Of a stretch of 64,000 bases of DNA, positions 16,799 to 24,643 are shown in pieces. Each line of letters begins with the position of its first letter. The first letter of the stretch is position 1. A program made the translations under genes and the position numbers. Location of the stretch: assembly GCF_020329485.1 (NCBI RefSeq), contig NZ_JAGKJI010000029.1, positions 25,024-89,023 on the forward strand, written 5' to 3'. The stretch comes from Bradyrhizobium cenepequi. Lineage in GTDB: Bacteria > Pseudomonadota > Alphaproteobacteria > Rhizobiales > Xanthobacteraceae. Under the pieces are notes generated by a model. It was not told the origin of the DNA and ran no database searches. It worked only from the letters and a program-made list of their open reading frames with translations.

Positions 16799-19700
16799 AG
16801 CAACAAGTCAAATCACCAGCCGCATTGCTGGCCCCCGGCCGCGCGGTGACCTTTGCCAATGTCGCCGAGGGTGCCGAGGGATTGGTTATCGCCGATCTCG
16901 CGCGCGCGATCGCAGCAAAGCCGAAGCGGCCGGCGGTCAGCCTTGCCGTGGTGTGCCGCGACGGGCCGCGGATGCAGCAGCTCGCCCGCGCGCTGGAGTT
17001 CTTCGCGCCCGATCTTGGGGTGATGCAGTTCCCGGCCTGGGACTGCCAGCCCTACGACCGCGTCTCACCGCATGGCGGCATCCTGGCGCAGCGCCTGACC
17101 ACGCTGGCGCGGTTGTCGCGGCTCACGGGCAGCGACAAGCCGTTGATCGTGCTGACTACGGTGAATGCCGTCACACAGCGCGTGCCGGCGCGCGAAATCG
17201 TGGCAGCACAGGCGCTGTCGGTTGCGCCGGGCCATGTGGTGGCGATGGATTCGATCGTCGCCTGGCTCGAGCACAATGGCTATACGCGCTCCTCCACCGT
17301 GCGCGAGCCCGGCGAATATGCGGTGCGCGGCGGCATCCTCGATTTATTTCCCGCCGGGCTCGACCAGCCGGTGCGATTCGATTTCTTCGGCGATTCGCTG
17401 GAGTCGATCCGCACCTTCGATGCCGAGACCCAGCGCACGCTCCTGGACATGCGCGGGCTCGATCTCGTTCCGGTGTCCGAATTCCAGCTCACCACGGAAA
17501 CCATCCGCCGCTTCCGCATGGGATATGTCGCCGCGTTCGGTGCACCGGAGCGCGACGATGCGCTCTATGAAGCCGTCACCGAAGGGCGCCGCCATCCCGG
17601 CATGGAGCACTGGCTGCCGCTGTTCCAGGAGCGGATGGATACGCTGTTTGACTATCTCGACGACGCGCCTGTTGCGATCGAGCCGCAAAGCGAGGACGCC
17701 GCGCGCGAGCGCTTCAAGCAGATTGTCGATTACTATGATGCACGTCGTGAGGCGATGGAGCATCCCGGTGGCGGCGCGATCTACAAGCCCTTGCCGCCGG
17801 ACCGGCTGTATCTCACCGAAGCGGAATGGACGCAGCGCCTGAGCGACGGCGCGCTGGCGCGGCTAACGCCGTTTGCTGTCCCTGAGGGCAGCGCAGAAGT
17901 GTTCGACGCGCGCGCGCGGCAGGGCCGCAACTTCGCGCCGGAACGCGCCGATACGTCCGTCAACGTGTTTCAAGCCGTCGTCGCTCATGTGCAGGCGTTG
18001 CAGGCGCAGCGCAAGAAGGTCGTGATCGCGCTGTGGAGCGAGGGCTCGCGCGACCGCATGGGCTCGATGCTGCAGGACCACAAGCTCCTCAACCTCACTA
18101 ACGTCAACACCTGGCGCATGGTGCAGGCGACGCCGCGCAACGAGGCGATGCTCGCCGTGCTCGGCATGGAAAGCGGCTTCGAGACCGACGACGTCGCCGT
18201 CATCAGCGAGCAGGACATCCTGGGCGACCGCCTGGTGCGGCCACGCAAGGCGCACCGCAAGCTCGACAACTTCATTTCTGAGGTCACGAGCCTGTCGGCC
18301 GGCGATCTCGTCGTCCATGTCGAGCACGGCATCGGCCGCTTCGTCGGCCTGCAGACGCTGGAAGTTTCCGGCGCGCCGCATGATTGTCTCGAGCTGCATT
18401 ATGCGGCGGAGACAAAACTGTTCCTGCCGGTCGAGAACATCGAGCTGCTGTCGCGCTACGGCTCCGACAGCGCCAATGTCGAGCTGGATCGCCTCGGCGG
18501 CACCGGCTGGCAGGCGCGCAAGGCGAAACTCAAGAACCGCATCCGCGAGATCGCGGGTGAGCTGATCAAGATCGCGGCCGAACGGATGCTGCACGAAGCG
18601 CCGAAGATGCCGGTGCAGCCGCATGTCTATGACGAGTTCTGCGCGCGCTTCCCCTATGAGGAGACCGAGGACCAGCTCGGCGCGATCACCTCGACGCTGA
18701 AGGACCTGGAGAGCGGCCGTCCGATGGACCGGCTGATCTGCGGCGACGTCGGCTTCGGCAAGACGGAAGTGGCGCTGCGTGCGGCGTTCGCGGTCGCACT
18801 CGACGGCAAGCAGGTCGCGGTCGTCGTGCCGACCACGCTGCTCGCACGCCAGCACAGCAAGACCTTTGCCGAGCGCTTCCGCGGCTTCCCGGTCAATGTC
18901 GCGCAGGCCTCGCGGCTGATCCCGGCGAAGGAGCTGACGCAGGTCAAGAAGGGCCTTACCGACGGCAGCGTCGATGTCGTCGTCGGCACCCACGCGTTGC
19001 TCGGCAAGTCGATCAAGTTCAAGGACCTGGGCCTTCTCATCGTCGACGAGGAGCAGCATTTCGGCGTCGGCCACAAGGAGCGGCTGAAACAGTTGCGGGC
19101 GCAGGTGCACGTGCTGACGCTTTCCGCGACACCGATCCCGCGGACGCTGCAACTGGCACTGACCGGCGTGCGCGATCTCTCGATCATTGCTTCGCCCCCG
19201 GTCGACCGGCTCGCGGTGCGCACCTTCGTCGCACCGCATGACCCGCTGATGATCCGCGAGGCGCTGCTCCGCGAGCGTTACCGTGGCGGGCAGGCGTTCT
19301 ACGTGGTGCCGCGGATTGAGGATCTCGCTGGTGTCAAGGATTTCCTCGACAAGAACGTGCCGGAGATGAAGGTCGCGGTGGCGCACGGCCAGATGCCGCC
19401 AACCGTGATCGAGGACATCATCTCCGCGTTCTACGACGGCAAATACGATATCCTGCTGTCCACCACGATTGTGGAGTCCGGGCTGGATATTCCGAATGCC
19501 AACACGCTGATTGTGCACCGTGCCGACATGTTCGGGCTTGCCCAGCTTTATCAGCTTCGCGGCCGGGTCGGTCGCGCGAAGCTGCGTGCCTACGCGCTGT
19601 TCACGCTGCCGGCGCAGCAGAAGATCACGCCACAGGCGGAACGGCGGCTGAAGGTGCTGCAATCGCTGGAAACGCTGGGTGCGGGCTTCCAGCTCGCGTC

Positions 19701-20313
19701 CCACGACCTCGACATCCGCGGCGCCGGCAATCTTCTGGGCGAGGAGCAATCCGGTCACATCAAGGAAGTCGGCTTCGAACTCTATCAGTCGATGCTGGAA
19801 GAGGCGATCGTCAACCTGAAGGCCGGCATTGCCGAGCCCGCCGCCGACCGCTGGTCGCCGCAGATCACGATCGGCATGCCGGTGCTCATTCCCGAGGATT
19901 ACGTCAACGATCTCGCGGTGCGACTGTCGCTGTATCGTCGGCTGGCCGATCTCGACACCGAGGATGAAATCGACAATTTCGCGGCCGAGATGCGCGACCG
20001 CTTCGGCGTGCTGCCGGATGAGGTGCGCTATCTCTTCAAGGTCGCGACGATCAAGGCCTATTGCCGCCGCGCCAATGTCGAGAAGGTCGATGCCGGTCCG
20101 AAGGGTGCCGTGATCTCCTTCCGCGACAATGCCTTTGCCCAGCCCGACCGCCTGGTCGCCTTCATCCGCCAGCATGGCCAGGCCGCCAAGGTGCGGCCCG
20201 ACATGAAGGTCGTGTTCTTCCAGGAATGGAAGACTCCGGAAGAACGCCTTGCCGGGACAACGGAAATCCTGCGGCAACTTGCCAATCTCGCCGAGAACAA
20301 GAAGGCAGCGTAA
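16795..20313 (+). CDS. mfd: Transcription-repair coupling factor Mfd
   Basis: Mfd removes RNA polymerase stalled at DNA lesions and recruits UvrA. The 1172 residues show an N-terminal UvrB-like region (PAWDCQPYDRVSPHGG), a CarD-like RNA polymerase interaction domain (AGDLVVHVEHGIGRFVGLQ at about 501-519), Walker A GDVGFGKT (650-657), the DEEQ box (751-754, IVDEEQHFGVGHKERL), SATPIPRTLQLALTG, GLDIPNANT and RGRVGRAKLRAYA, then a C-terminal TRCF domain. The length is normal. It overlaps sdhE by four bases and is followed by a probable terminator at 20331. Confidence 0.97.
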   Translation: MKQQVKSPAALLAPGRAVTFANVAEGAEGLVIADLARAIAAKPKRPAVSLAVVCRDGPRMQQLARALEFFAPDLGVMQFPAWDCQPYDRVSPHGGILAQRLTTLARLSRLTGSDKPLIVLTTVNAVTQRVPAREIVAAQALSVAPGHVVAMDSIVAWLEHNGYTRSSTVREPGEYAVRGGILDLFPAGLDQPVRFDFFGDSLESIRTFDAETQRTLLDMRGLDLVPVSEFQLTTETIRRFRMGYVAAFGAPERDDALYEAVTEGRRHPGMEHWLPLFQERMDTLFDYLDDAPVAIEPQSEDAARERFKQIVDYYDARREAMEHPGGGAIYKPLPPDRLYLTEAEWTQRLSDGALARLTPFAVPEGSAEVFDARARQGRNFAPERADTSVNVFQAVVAHVQALQAQRKKVVIALWSEGSRDRMGSMLQDHKLLNLTNVNTWRMVQATPRNEAMLAVLGMESGFETDDVAVISEQDILGDRLVRPRKAHRKLDNFISEVTSLSAGDLVVHVEHGIGRFVGLQTLEVSGAPHDCLELHYAAETKLFLPVENIELLSRYGSDSANVELDRLGGTGWQARKAKLKNRIREIAGELIKIAAERMLHEAPKMPVQPHVYDEFCARFPYEETEDQLGAITSTLKDLESGRPMDRLICGDVGFGKTEVALRAAFAVALDGKQVAVVVPTTLLARQHSKTFAERFRGFPVNVAQASRLIPAKELTQVKKGLTDGSVDVVVGTHALLGKSIKFKDLGLLIVDEEQHFGVGHKERLKQLRAQVHVLTLSATPIPRTLQLALTGVRDLSIIASPPVDRLAVRTFVAPHDPLMIREALLRERYRGGQAFYVVPRIEDLAGVKDFLDKNVPEMKVAVAHGQMPPTVIEDIISAFYDGKYDILLSTTIVESGLDIPNANTLIVHRADMFGLAQLYQLRGRVGRAKLRAYALFTLPAQQKITPQAERRLKVLQSLETLGAGFQLASHDLDIRGAGNLLGEEQSGHIKEVGFELYQSMLEEAIVNLKAGIAEPAADRWSPQITIGMPVLIPEDYVNDLAVRLSLYRRLADLDTEDEIDNFAAEMRDRFGVLPDEVRYLFKVATIKAYCRRANVEKVDAGPKGAVISFRDNAFAQPDRLVAFIRQHGQAAKVRPDMKVVFFQEWKTPEERLAGTTEILRQLANLAENKKAA

Positions 20314-20330
20314 GCTTGCCTTCCTGAGCA

Positions 20331-20371
20331 CGGGATGCCGGCAGCACAGGCGCTGCCGATCCCGATGTTTT
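20331..20371 (+). terminator. Probable intrinsic terminator after mfd
   Basis: CGGGAT followed by CGGCAGC pairs with GCTGCCG followed by ATCCCG, with a two-base bulge (GC) in the left arm and a loop around ACAG. A short T-rich stretch (ATGTTTTG) follows. It starts 18 bases after the mfd stop codon and fits the end of the sdhE-mfd transcript. Confidence 0.65.
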
Positions 20372-20493
20372 GAGACAATGGCGCCCTGTTAATATTACTG
20401 CTTAACTACCAGTTAAGTATGTGTTTGCCGGCACGAAAGCGCATGGCTTAGCGTGCGCCGGGTGCGGCTTAGTAACCGGCGAGTTGGTGCGTA

Positions 20494-20931
20494 ATGAGCT
20501 ATCGAATCTGTGGCGCGTTGATCGCGTCCGTTGGCGCCGCAGCGCTCCTGTTCGCTGCAAACGATGTATCCGCGAGGTCTGGAGCAGCGCCGCGCGCAGG
20601 GATTGCTTCGGCGCCATCGGTTGCGCGTCCATCCGTCGGCCCTTCGTTTCGGCCGCATCGGAGAGGCTTTGTCGGCGGTTTCTGGCCGGGTGCCGCGGGC
20701 TATCCCTACGCGCCATCGGCCCGCGAAGCCATCGCCGAGATTCCGCAATCTGTCTCGGGCGATTTCCGTTACACCTACACCTATGACGTTCCCTGGGACT
20801 GGGCTCATCGCTACCCGCCAATGGTCGTGCCCTCCGACCGGCCCTATGTGTCGAGCTGTCCCTCCGAGAGCGTGACGGTCCCTGGGCGTGGCGGCAAAGA
20901 ACACAGCGTCAACATCACGCGTTGCTACTAG
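20494..20931 (+). CDS. Exported hypothetical protein
   Basis: A 145-residue protein with an N-terminal signal peptide (hydrophobic residues 5-22, likely cleavage after DVSA). A Pro/Ser/Arg-rich stretch follows, with an aromatic part (FRYTYTYDVPWDWAHRYPP) and a C-terminal region with two Cys (SSCPSESVTVPG and ITRCY) that could form a disulfide. It is probably periplasmic. The family and function are not recognised. The ribosome binding site is weak. It converges with the DUF4253 gene, ten bases away. Confidence 0.6.
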   Translation: MSYRICGALIASVGAAALLFAANDVSARSGAAPRAGIASAPSVARPSVGPSFRPHRRGFVGGFWPGAAGYPYAPSAREAIAEIPQSVSGDFRYTYTYDVPWDWAHRYPPMVVPSDRPYVSSCPSESVTVPGRGGKEHSVNITRCY

Positions 20932-20941
20932 GTCTGATCTA

Positions 20942-21451
20942 TCAGTCCCACCAAAACACCCAGGATCTATCCGCACGCAGCCGCGCGGCCGCTCGCTCGA
21001 GGTATTCGGGGTCAAATTCAAAGCTGTCGGGCGAAAAGACATAATGCTCTTTGAGCAGGGAGACGGCTGACGCATGGTCCTGCGGCGGACGCGGCACATT
21101 GAACTCCAGCAGGTCGGGACCCATGGCCACCAGTTCGCTCCCGTAGGCTTGTCGCCAGTGGCGCGCCACGGCGACAATCATCTCCGGGCTCGGCGTGCTG
21201 TTCCATCCGCCCCACTGGAAATAGGCAGGAAGTTCGTCAGGTGATGCGGCCGGAACGCAAACGATAAAGCCGTTCTGACCTCCTAACTCCTTCGCCGCGG
21301 CGAAGGCTTCATCCACTGTCGACCCGCTGACCAGATCGTAAGGGTATCCGAGGTCTGAAAGCGCCTTCTGCCAACGCGTGATCTCTTGATCCGCCGCAGC
21401 GCCTCGAACCGAGGCATTCCGCAATCCGTTGATCCAGTCGAGAATTCCCAC
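20942..21451 (-). CDS. DUF4253-like protein
   Basis: This 169-residue cytoplasmic protein has features that match DUF4253 as I remember it: an aromatic/Gly box (YFQWGGWNSTPSPEMIVAV), ARHWRQAYGSELVAMGPDLL, then EFNVPRPPQDHASAVSLLKE and HYVFSPDSFEFD. The family has no assigned function; members often occur as isolated genes. The start codon is GTG at 21451. The region after the gene's start is transcribed away from the GGDEF-like gene's 3' end, so the preceding 340 bases include its promoter. Confidence 0.65.
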   Translation of the reverse strand: MGILDWINGLRNASVRGAAADQEITRWQKALSDLGYPYDLVSGSTVDEAFAAAKELGGQNGFIVCVPAASPDELPAYFQWGGWNSTPSPEMIVAVARHWRQAYGSELVAMGPDLLEFNVPRPPQDHASAVSLLKEHYVFSPDSFEFDPEYLERAAARLRADRSWVFWWD

Positions 21452-21793
21452 GGCGCCGTCTCGTCCTTTCCAAATCCATGTTGACTACACCAGTGGTGCT
21501 GCGCCACGTCAACAACCACCAGGCAGCGTCGGCAGAAGGCCTGACGAGCCCGGTGCAGCCGGGCCATCAAGATACCGTGCGGTCAGCCTCGTCGTATGGA
21601 CGCACAAGTCTCGCCGCAATATCGTCATGAATGGCAGCGTAGCGATCGCTTCGGATGCATTCGCTACAGAAGAAAAATCGAATCCAACATTGCAAGAGTC
21701 GCCGTTCTTGCTGTCCAAACTTGCAATCTCTACCATCTGCCGAAAAGGAGGTCTTGAGATCGGCCGCCCGCCGGGCGCTGTTCCGGTGCACCG
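21452..21793. other. Intergenic stretch, one doubtful small ORF
   Basis: About 340 bases lie between the DUF4253 gene and the GGDEF-like gene, both on the minus strand. A 76-codon minus-strand ORF (21567-21797) begins with a GTG that overlaps the GGDEF-like gene's TGA (GTGA) and contains FFFCSECIRSD. It has no clear ribosome binding site and overlaps other open frames, so I do not call it a gene. Nothing else was recognised. Confidence 0.4.
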
Positions 21794-23020
21794 TCACGAT
21801 GCCGCGCGATGCGCCTCGTCATGTAGCCGAGCGAGCAGCGATCTTGCGGTGTCGTTCGGCAGCAGCGTGGCGATGCTCACGCTCGGCTCGGTGCGAATAT
21901 CGCGGTTGCCGTGGCTGGTGTGGCACATGACGCTGGAGAGGCGACGCGCGATGGCATGGGCGTTGCGCAGGTCGGCCCCGGCGAACACGACGATAACCGA
22001 CCCGTCTTCCTGGGCCGCACCAAAATCCATCTGACGCATCAAGCGGCTGATGATGCGCGCGCCGTCGAACTGGGCGCGGGGATGGGCGGGATCGAAGGCA
22101 AAGCGTGCCACGCTCAAGGCGCCGCCATGTTCGATGGTCTGATGGACGGCGGTAGCGAAATCGCGCTCAAAGGCAGTGCAGGTGAGGAGGCCGGTGCGCG
22201 CATCGATCAGGCCTTCGGCGTCGATTGCGCGCAGTGTCCGGCTCAGATGCACTTGGAACGCGTGCTGGCGCACCAAGGGCAGTGCGATCGCCGCGACGTC
22301 GGCCGGTTCGCCGGCAACCAGTTCGAGATGCGGCAGCTCGTAGTGCGGGGCGAGCCCGCCGGGCGTCACCACGACCGGCAGATTGCGGAAGCGGCCGTCT
22401 TCGGCCAGTACCGTCAGGAAAGCATCGATCACCCGCAGCGTAAAACCTTCGCCGAGCACGATGCCGTCGACGTCGCGGGAGTTGAGATGCTTGGCGGCCG
22501 CCTCGATGCTGAGCGCTCCGACCACGCCACAGCGCTCGCCGAGCACGACCGAGAGCGCCGGGTAGGCGCCTCCGCGGCCGATCAGGAGCACCGTCGCGTC
22601 GCGGCTGGTGTCGATATCCGAAAGCAGGATCGGCGAGGGCGGCACCAGCCGGCGCATCACGGTCGAATGCAGCGAGCGGATGCGCAGCACCGCGTTGAGA
22701 CGCGCGAGCAGGCGGTTCGGATAGCTCTCGGCGTGAAAGAAAGGAATGGCATGGTCGGGCAGCGCTGCCTCGGGATCGATGGCGATCAGCGGCAGGTAGG
22801 GTTGGCGCGACGCGACCGCCACTGCCAATTCGGCAAGGCCCGCCGCGTCTGCCGCCGAGGCCGCCGCGATCACGGCGGCAGGCTGTACCTGGGCGACTGC
22901 GCGCGCGGCGTCGCGCCAGGTGGTCTCGACCACCGGAAACAGCCTGGCCTCATCGAGCGCGCGTGCAAAGGCTGGCCGACCCGTGGTCGACGCAATCAGG
23001 ATTGGGCCTTGCTGAGGCAT
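21794..23020 (-). CDS. Protein with degenerate GGDEF-like C-terminal domain
   Basis: A 408-residue soluble protein. The N-terminal half (about 1-230) has alpha/beta, receiver-like segments (GPILIASTTGRPAFARALDEA; TVLLIGRGGAYPALSVVLGE). From about residue 270 the pattern follows a diguanylate cyclase: DARTGLLTCTAFERDFATAV corresponds to the usual D-x-LTGL-x-NRR-x-F block, and AIARRLSSVM to the later helix. Where GG[DE]EF should stand it reads AQEDGSVIVVFAG. The catalytic signature is therefore missing, and it is unlikely to make c-di-GMP. It follows the AMP-ligase-like gene by 86 bases on the same strand. Confidence 0.65.
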   Translation of the reverse strand: MPQQGPILIASTTGRPAFARALDEARLFPVVETTWRDAARAVAQVQPAAVIAAASAADAAGLAELAVAVASRQPYLPLIAIDPEAALPDHAIPFFHAESYPNRLLARLNAVLRIRSLHSTVMRRLVPPSPILLSDIDTSRDATVLLIGRGGAYPALSVVLGERCGVVGALSIEAAAKHLNSRDVDGIVLGEGFTLRVIDAFLTVLAEDGRFRNLPVVVTPGGLAPHYELPHLELVAGEPADVAAIALPLVRQHAFQVHLSRTLRAIDAEGLIDARTGLLTCTAFERDFATAVHQTIEHGGALSVARFAFDPAHPRAQFDGARIISRLMRQMDFGAAQEDGSVIVVFAGADLRNAHAIARRLSSVMCHTSHGNRDIRTEPSVSIATLLPNDTARSLLARLHDEAHRAAS

Positions 23021-23106
23021 TCGGTAACTCGGATCGGGCGCAAGCTCTGGTCGCGATGCTAGTTGCCGCCGCTTAATGCGGCGTCAACGCTGTGCGTGCG
23101 GTTTGC

Positions 23107-24609
23107 TCAGATGCCGCCGGTCCGATCGCGAAAGGCTTCGACCATCAATGGGTTGAGGCCGAGTTCTGTCATGGCGTTGCGGGCACGCGCATTGTCTTGG
23201 GTGCGCCCGGCGAGGCGATGGCCGGCGAGGCGGTCGGGCAGAGCGGTGAGCAGCGCGCCCTGGCCGAGGCGGCGCGACCATTCCTGCAGATCGTTGGCGA
23301 GGAAGCGGTAGCCACCCACCGCCATGATGCCGGAGGGCGGCGCGGTGATATTGATGGCGCCGGTCGAACGATCGAGCCGCGCTGCATATTCGGTGTCGAC
23401 GTAATCGCGTGGCGGCGGGGCGATCAGCGAATCGTTCGGCTGTTGCGGCGGTGCGTAGGCCGCCGCGGGCACCATCGGCCCGCGCAGCCCCAGCGTTCCC
23501 GCTGGCGTCAGCAGGATCTCGCCGGCAATGGAGGAGCCCGCGACGTCTCGCGGCGCGCCATGCGGACCGAACCTAATCGGCGCGGGCAAGCCATCCTCGG
23601 CGGTCCGGCGTGCGCCGAACAGGCCGGCTTCGCCAAACAGATAGACGTCCGTCAGCGTCGTGCGTTGCGCGGTCCAGGACGCGCTGGAGGCGACCTGTTC
23701 GGGTGCTCGCCACAGCCCGATCACGTTCCGCAAACTCGGCATGTTGGCGTCGAGGTCCAATTCAGCCAACCGCAACGCCAGAGGCGCAGGCGCAATCAGC
23801 GTGTCGCAGGCTTGGTCATTGATCTGGGTCTGCAGCACCTCTTCGTCGAACGGGTGATGCAGCACCAAAGTGCCGCCGGTGAGCAGCCAGACTGCAAGCG
23901 AAGAAACCAGCCCCGCGAAAGACATCGGGGCAAAAGTTGACATGATGGTTGCGCCCTGTGGCACGTCGCTCTCTAGCGACATCGCAAGTCCGCCCGCGAT
24001 CAGGGCGAAATGCGCGCGCGGTACGGGCCGGAAGCCATCGGCAGTCACATCGAAGGAGATCAGCGAGGCTTTGCGGCCGTCCTGGATCACCGTCCGCGTG
24101 GTCGCGGATTCACGGAGGATGGCCTGGTCGAGCGAGGCCATACCTTCGGGAAGGTCGTCGCCGAAACCACAGACATGGCGGATCGAGAACGCCTCAGCGG
24201 CCGCGTTCATCGCAAGATCGGCATAGAGAACGCCGTCGATCCGCCTTGTCGTCACGATCGCCCGCGCCGCGGTGCGGTTCAATGCAGCGGTCAGCTCGGC
24301 GTGCCGCCAGAGCAGCGGCATGGGTGCGACCACCAGACCGCAGCGATGGGCGGCCAGCACCGTCAGAGCGAACTCGACCGTGTTCGGCAATTGCACGGCC
24401 AGCACGGAGTTGGCCGGCAACCCCGCTTCAATGAAATGCGCCGCTATCGCCGAGATCGCGCGGTCGGCCTGCGCATAGGTCAGCCGCTTACGCGTCTGGC
24501 CGGTGATGCGCTGCTTGTTGAGCGGATCGACCAGCGCCAGCGCCTCCGGCTGCCGGGCCAGCACGCGCTTGAACAGGGAATCGAGCGTGGGCGAAGCGGA
24601 CTGAGTCAC
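23107..24609 (-). CDS. ANL-superfamily (AMP-binding) protein, catalytically atypical
   Basis: A 500-residue relative of acyl-CoA/aryl-CoA ligases. The N-terminal part is typical (RLTYAQADRAISAIAAHFIE, then VLAVQLPNTVEFALTVLAAH, where ligases bind substrate). However, the phosphate-binding P-loop (usually [ST]SG[ST]TG-x-PKG) is replaced by SFDVTADGFRPVPRAH, the YG-x-TE motif reads YLFGEAG, and the C-terminal catalytic Lys motif is not apparent. It may act on a different chemistry or be a binding protein. The start codon is GTG. It lies 34 bases after a binding-protein gene and before the GGDEF-like gene, in one direction, so the three may form an operon. Confidence 0.7.
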   Translation of the reverse strand: MTQSASPTLDSLFKRVLARQPEALALVDPLNKQRITGQTRKRLTYAQADRAISAIAAHFIEAGLPANSVLAVQLPNTVEFALTVLAAHRCGLVVAPMPLLWRHAELTAALNRTAARAIVTTRRIDGVLYADLAMNAAAEAFSIRHVCGFGDDLPEGMASLDQAILRESATTRTVIQDGRKASLISFDVTADGFRPVPRAHFALIAGGLAMSLESDVPQGATIMSTFAPMSFAGLVSSLAVWLLTGGTLVLHHPFDEEVLQTQINDQACDTLIAPAPLALRLAELDLDANMPSLRNVIGLWRAPEQVASSASWTAQRTTLTDVYLFGEAGLFGARRTAEDGLPAPIRFGPHGAPRDVAGSSIAGEILLTPAGTLGLRGPMVPAAAYAPPQQPNDSLIAPPPRDYVDTEYAARLDRSTGAINITAPPSGIMAVGGYRFLANDLQEWSRRLGQGALLTALPDRLAGHRLAGRTQDNARARNAMTELGLNPLMVEAFRDRTGGI

Positions 24610-24643
24610 GGGTTCAACGTCGGTTGCATCACGTCGCCTAGGG

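Noticed and set aside
17863..20331. An 822-codon minus-strand open frame opposite mfd
   Set aside because: It is antisense to an unambiguous mfd gene and its translation is Arg/Leu/His-rich without any motif.
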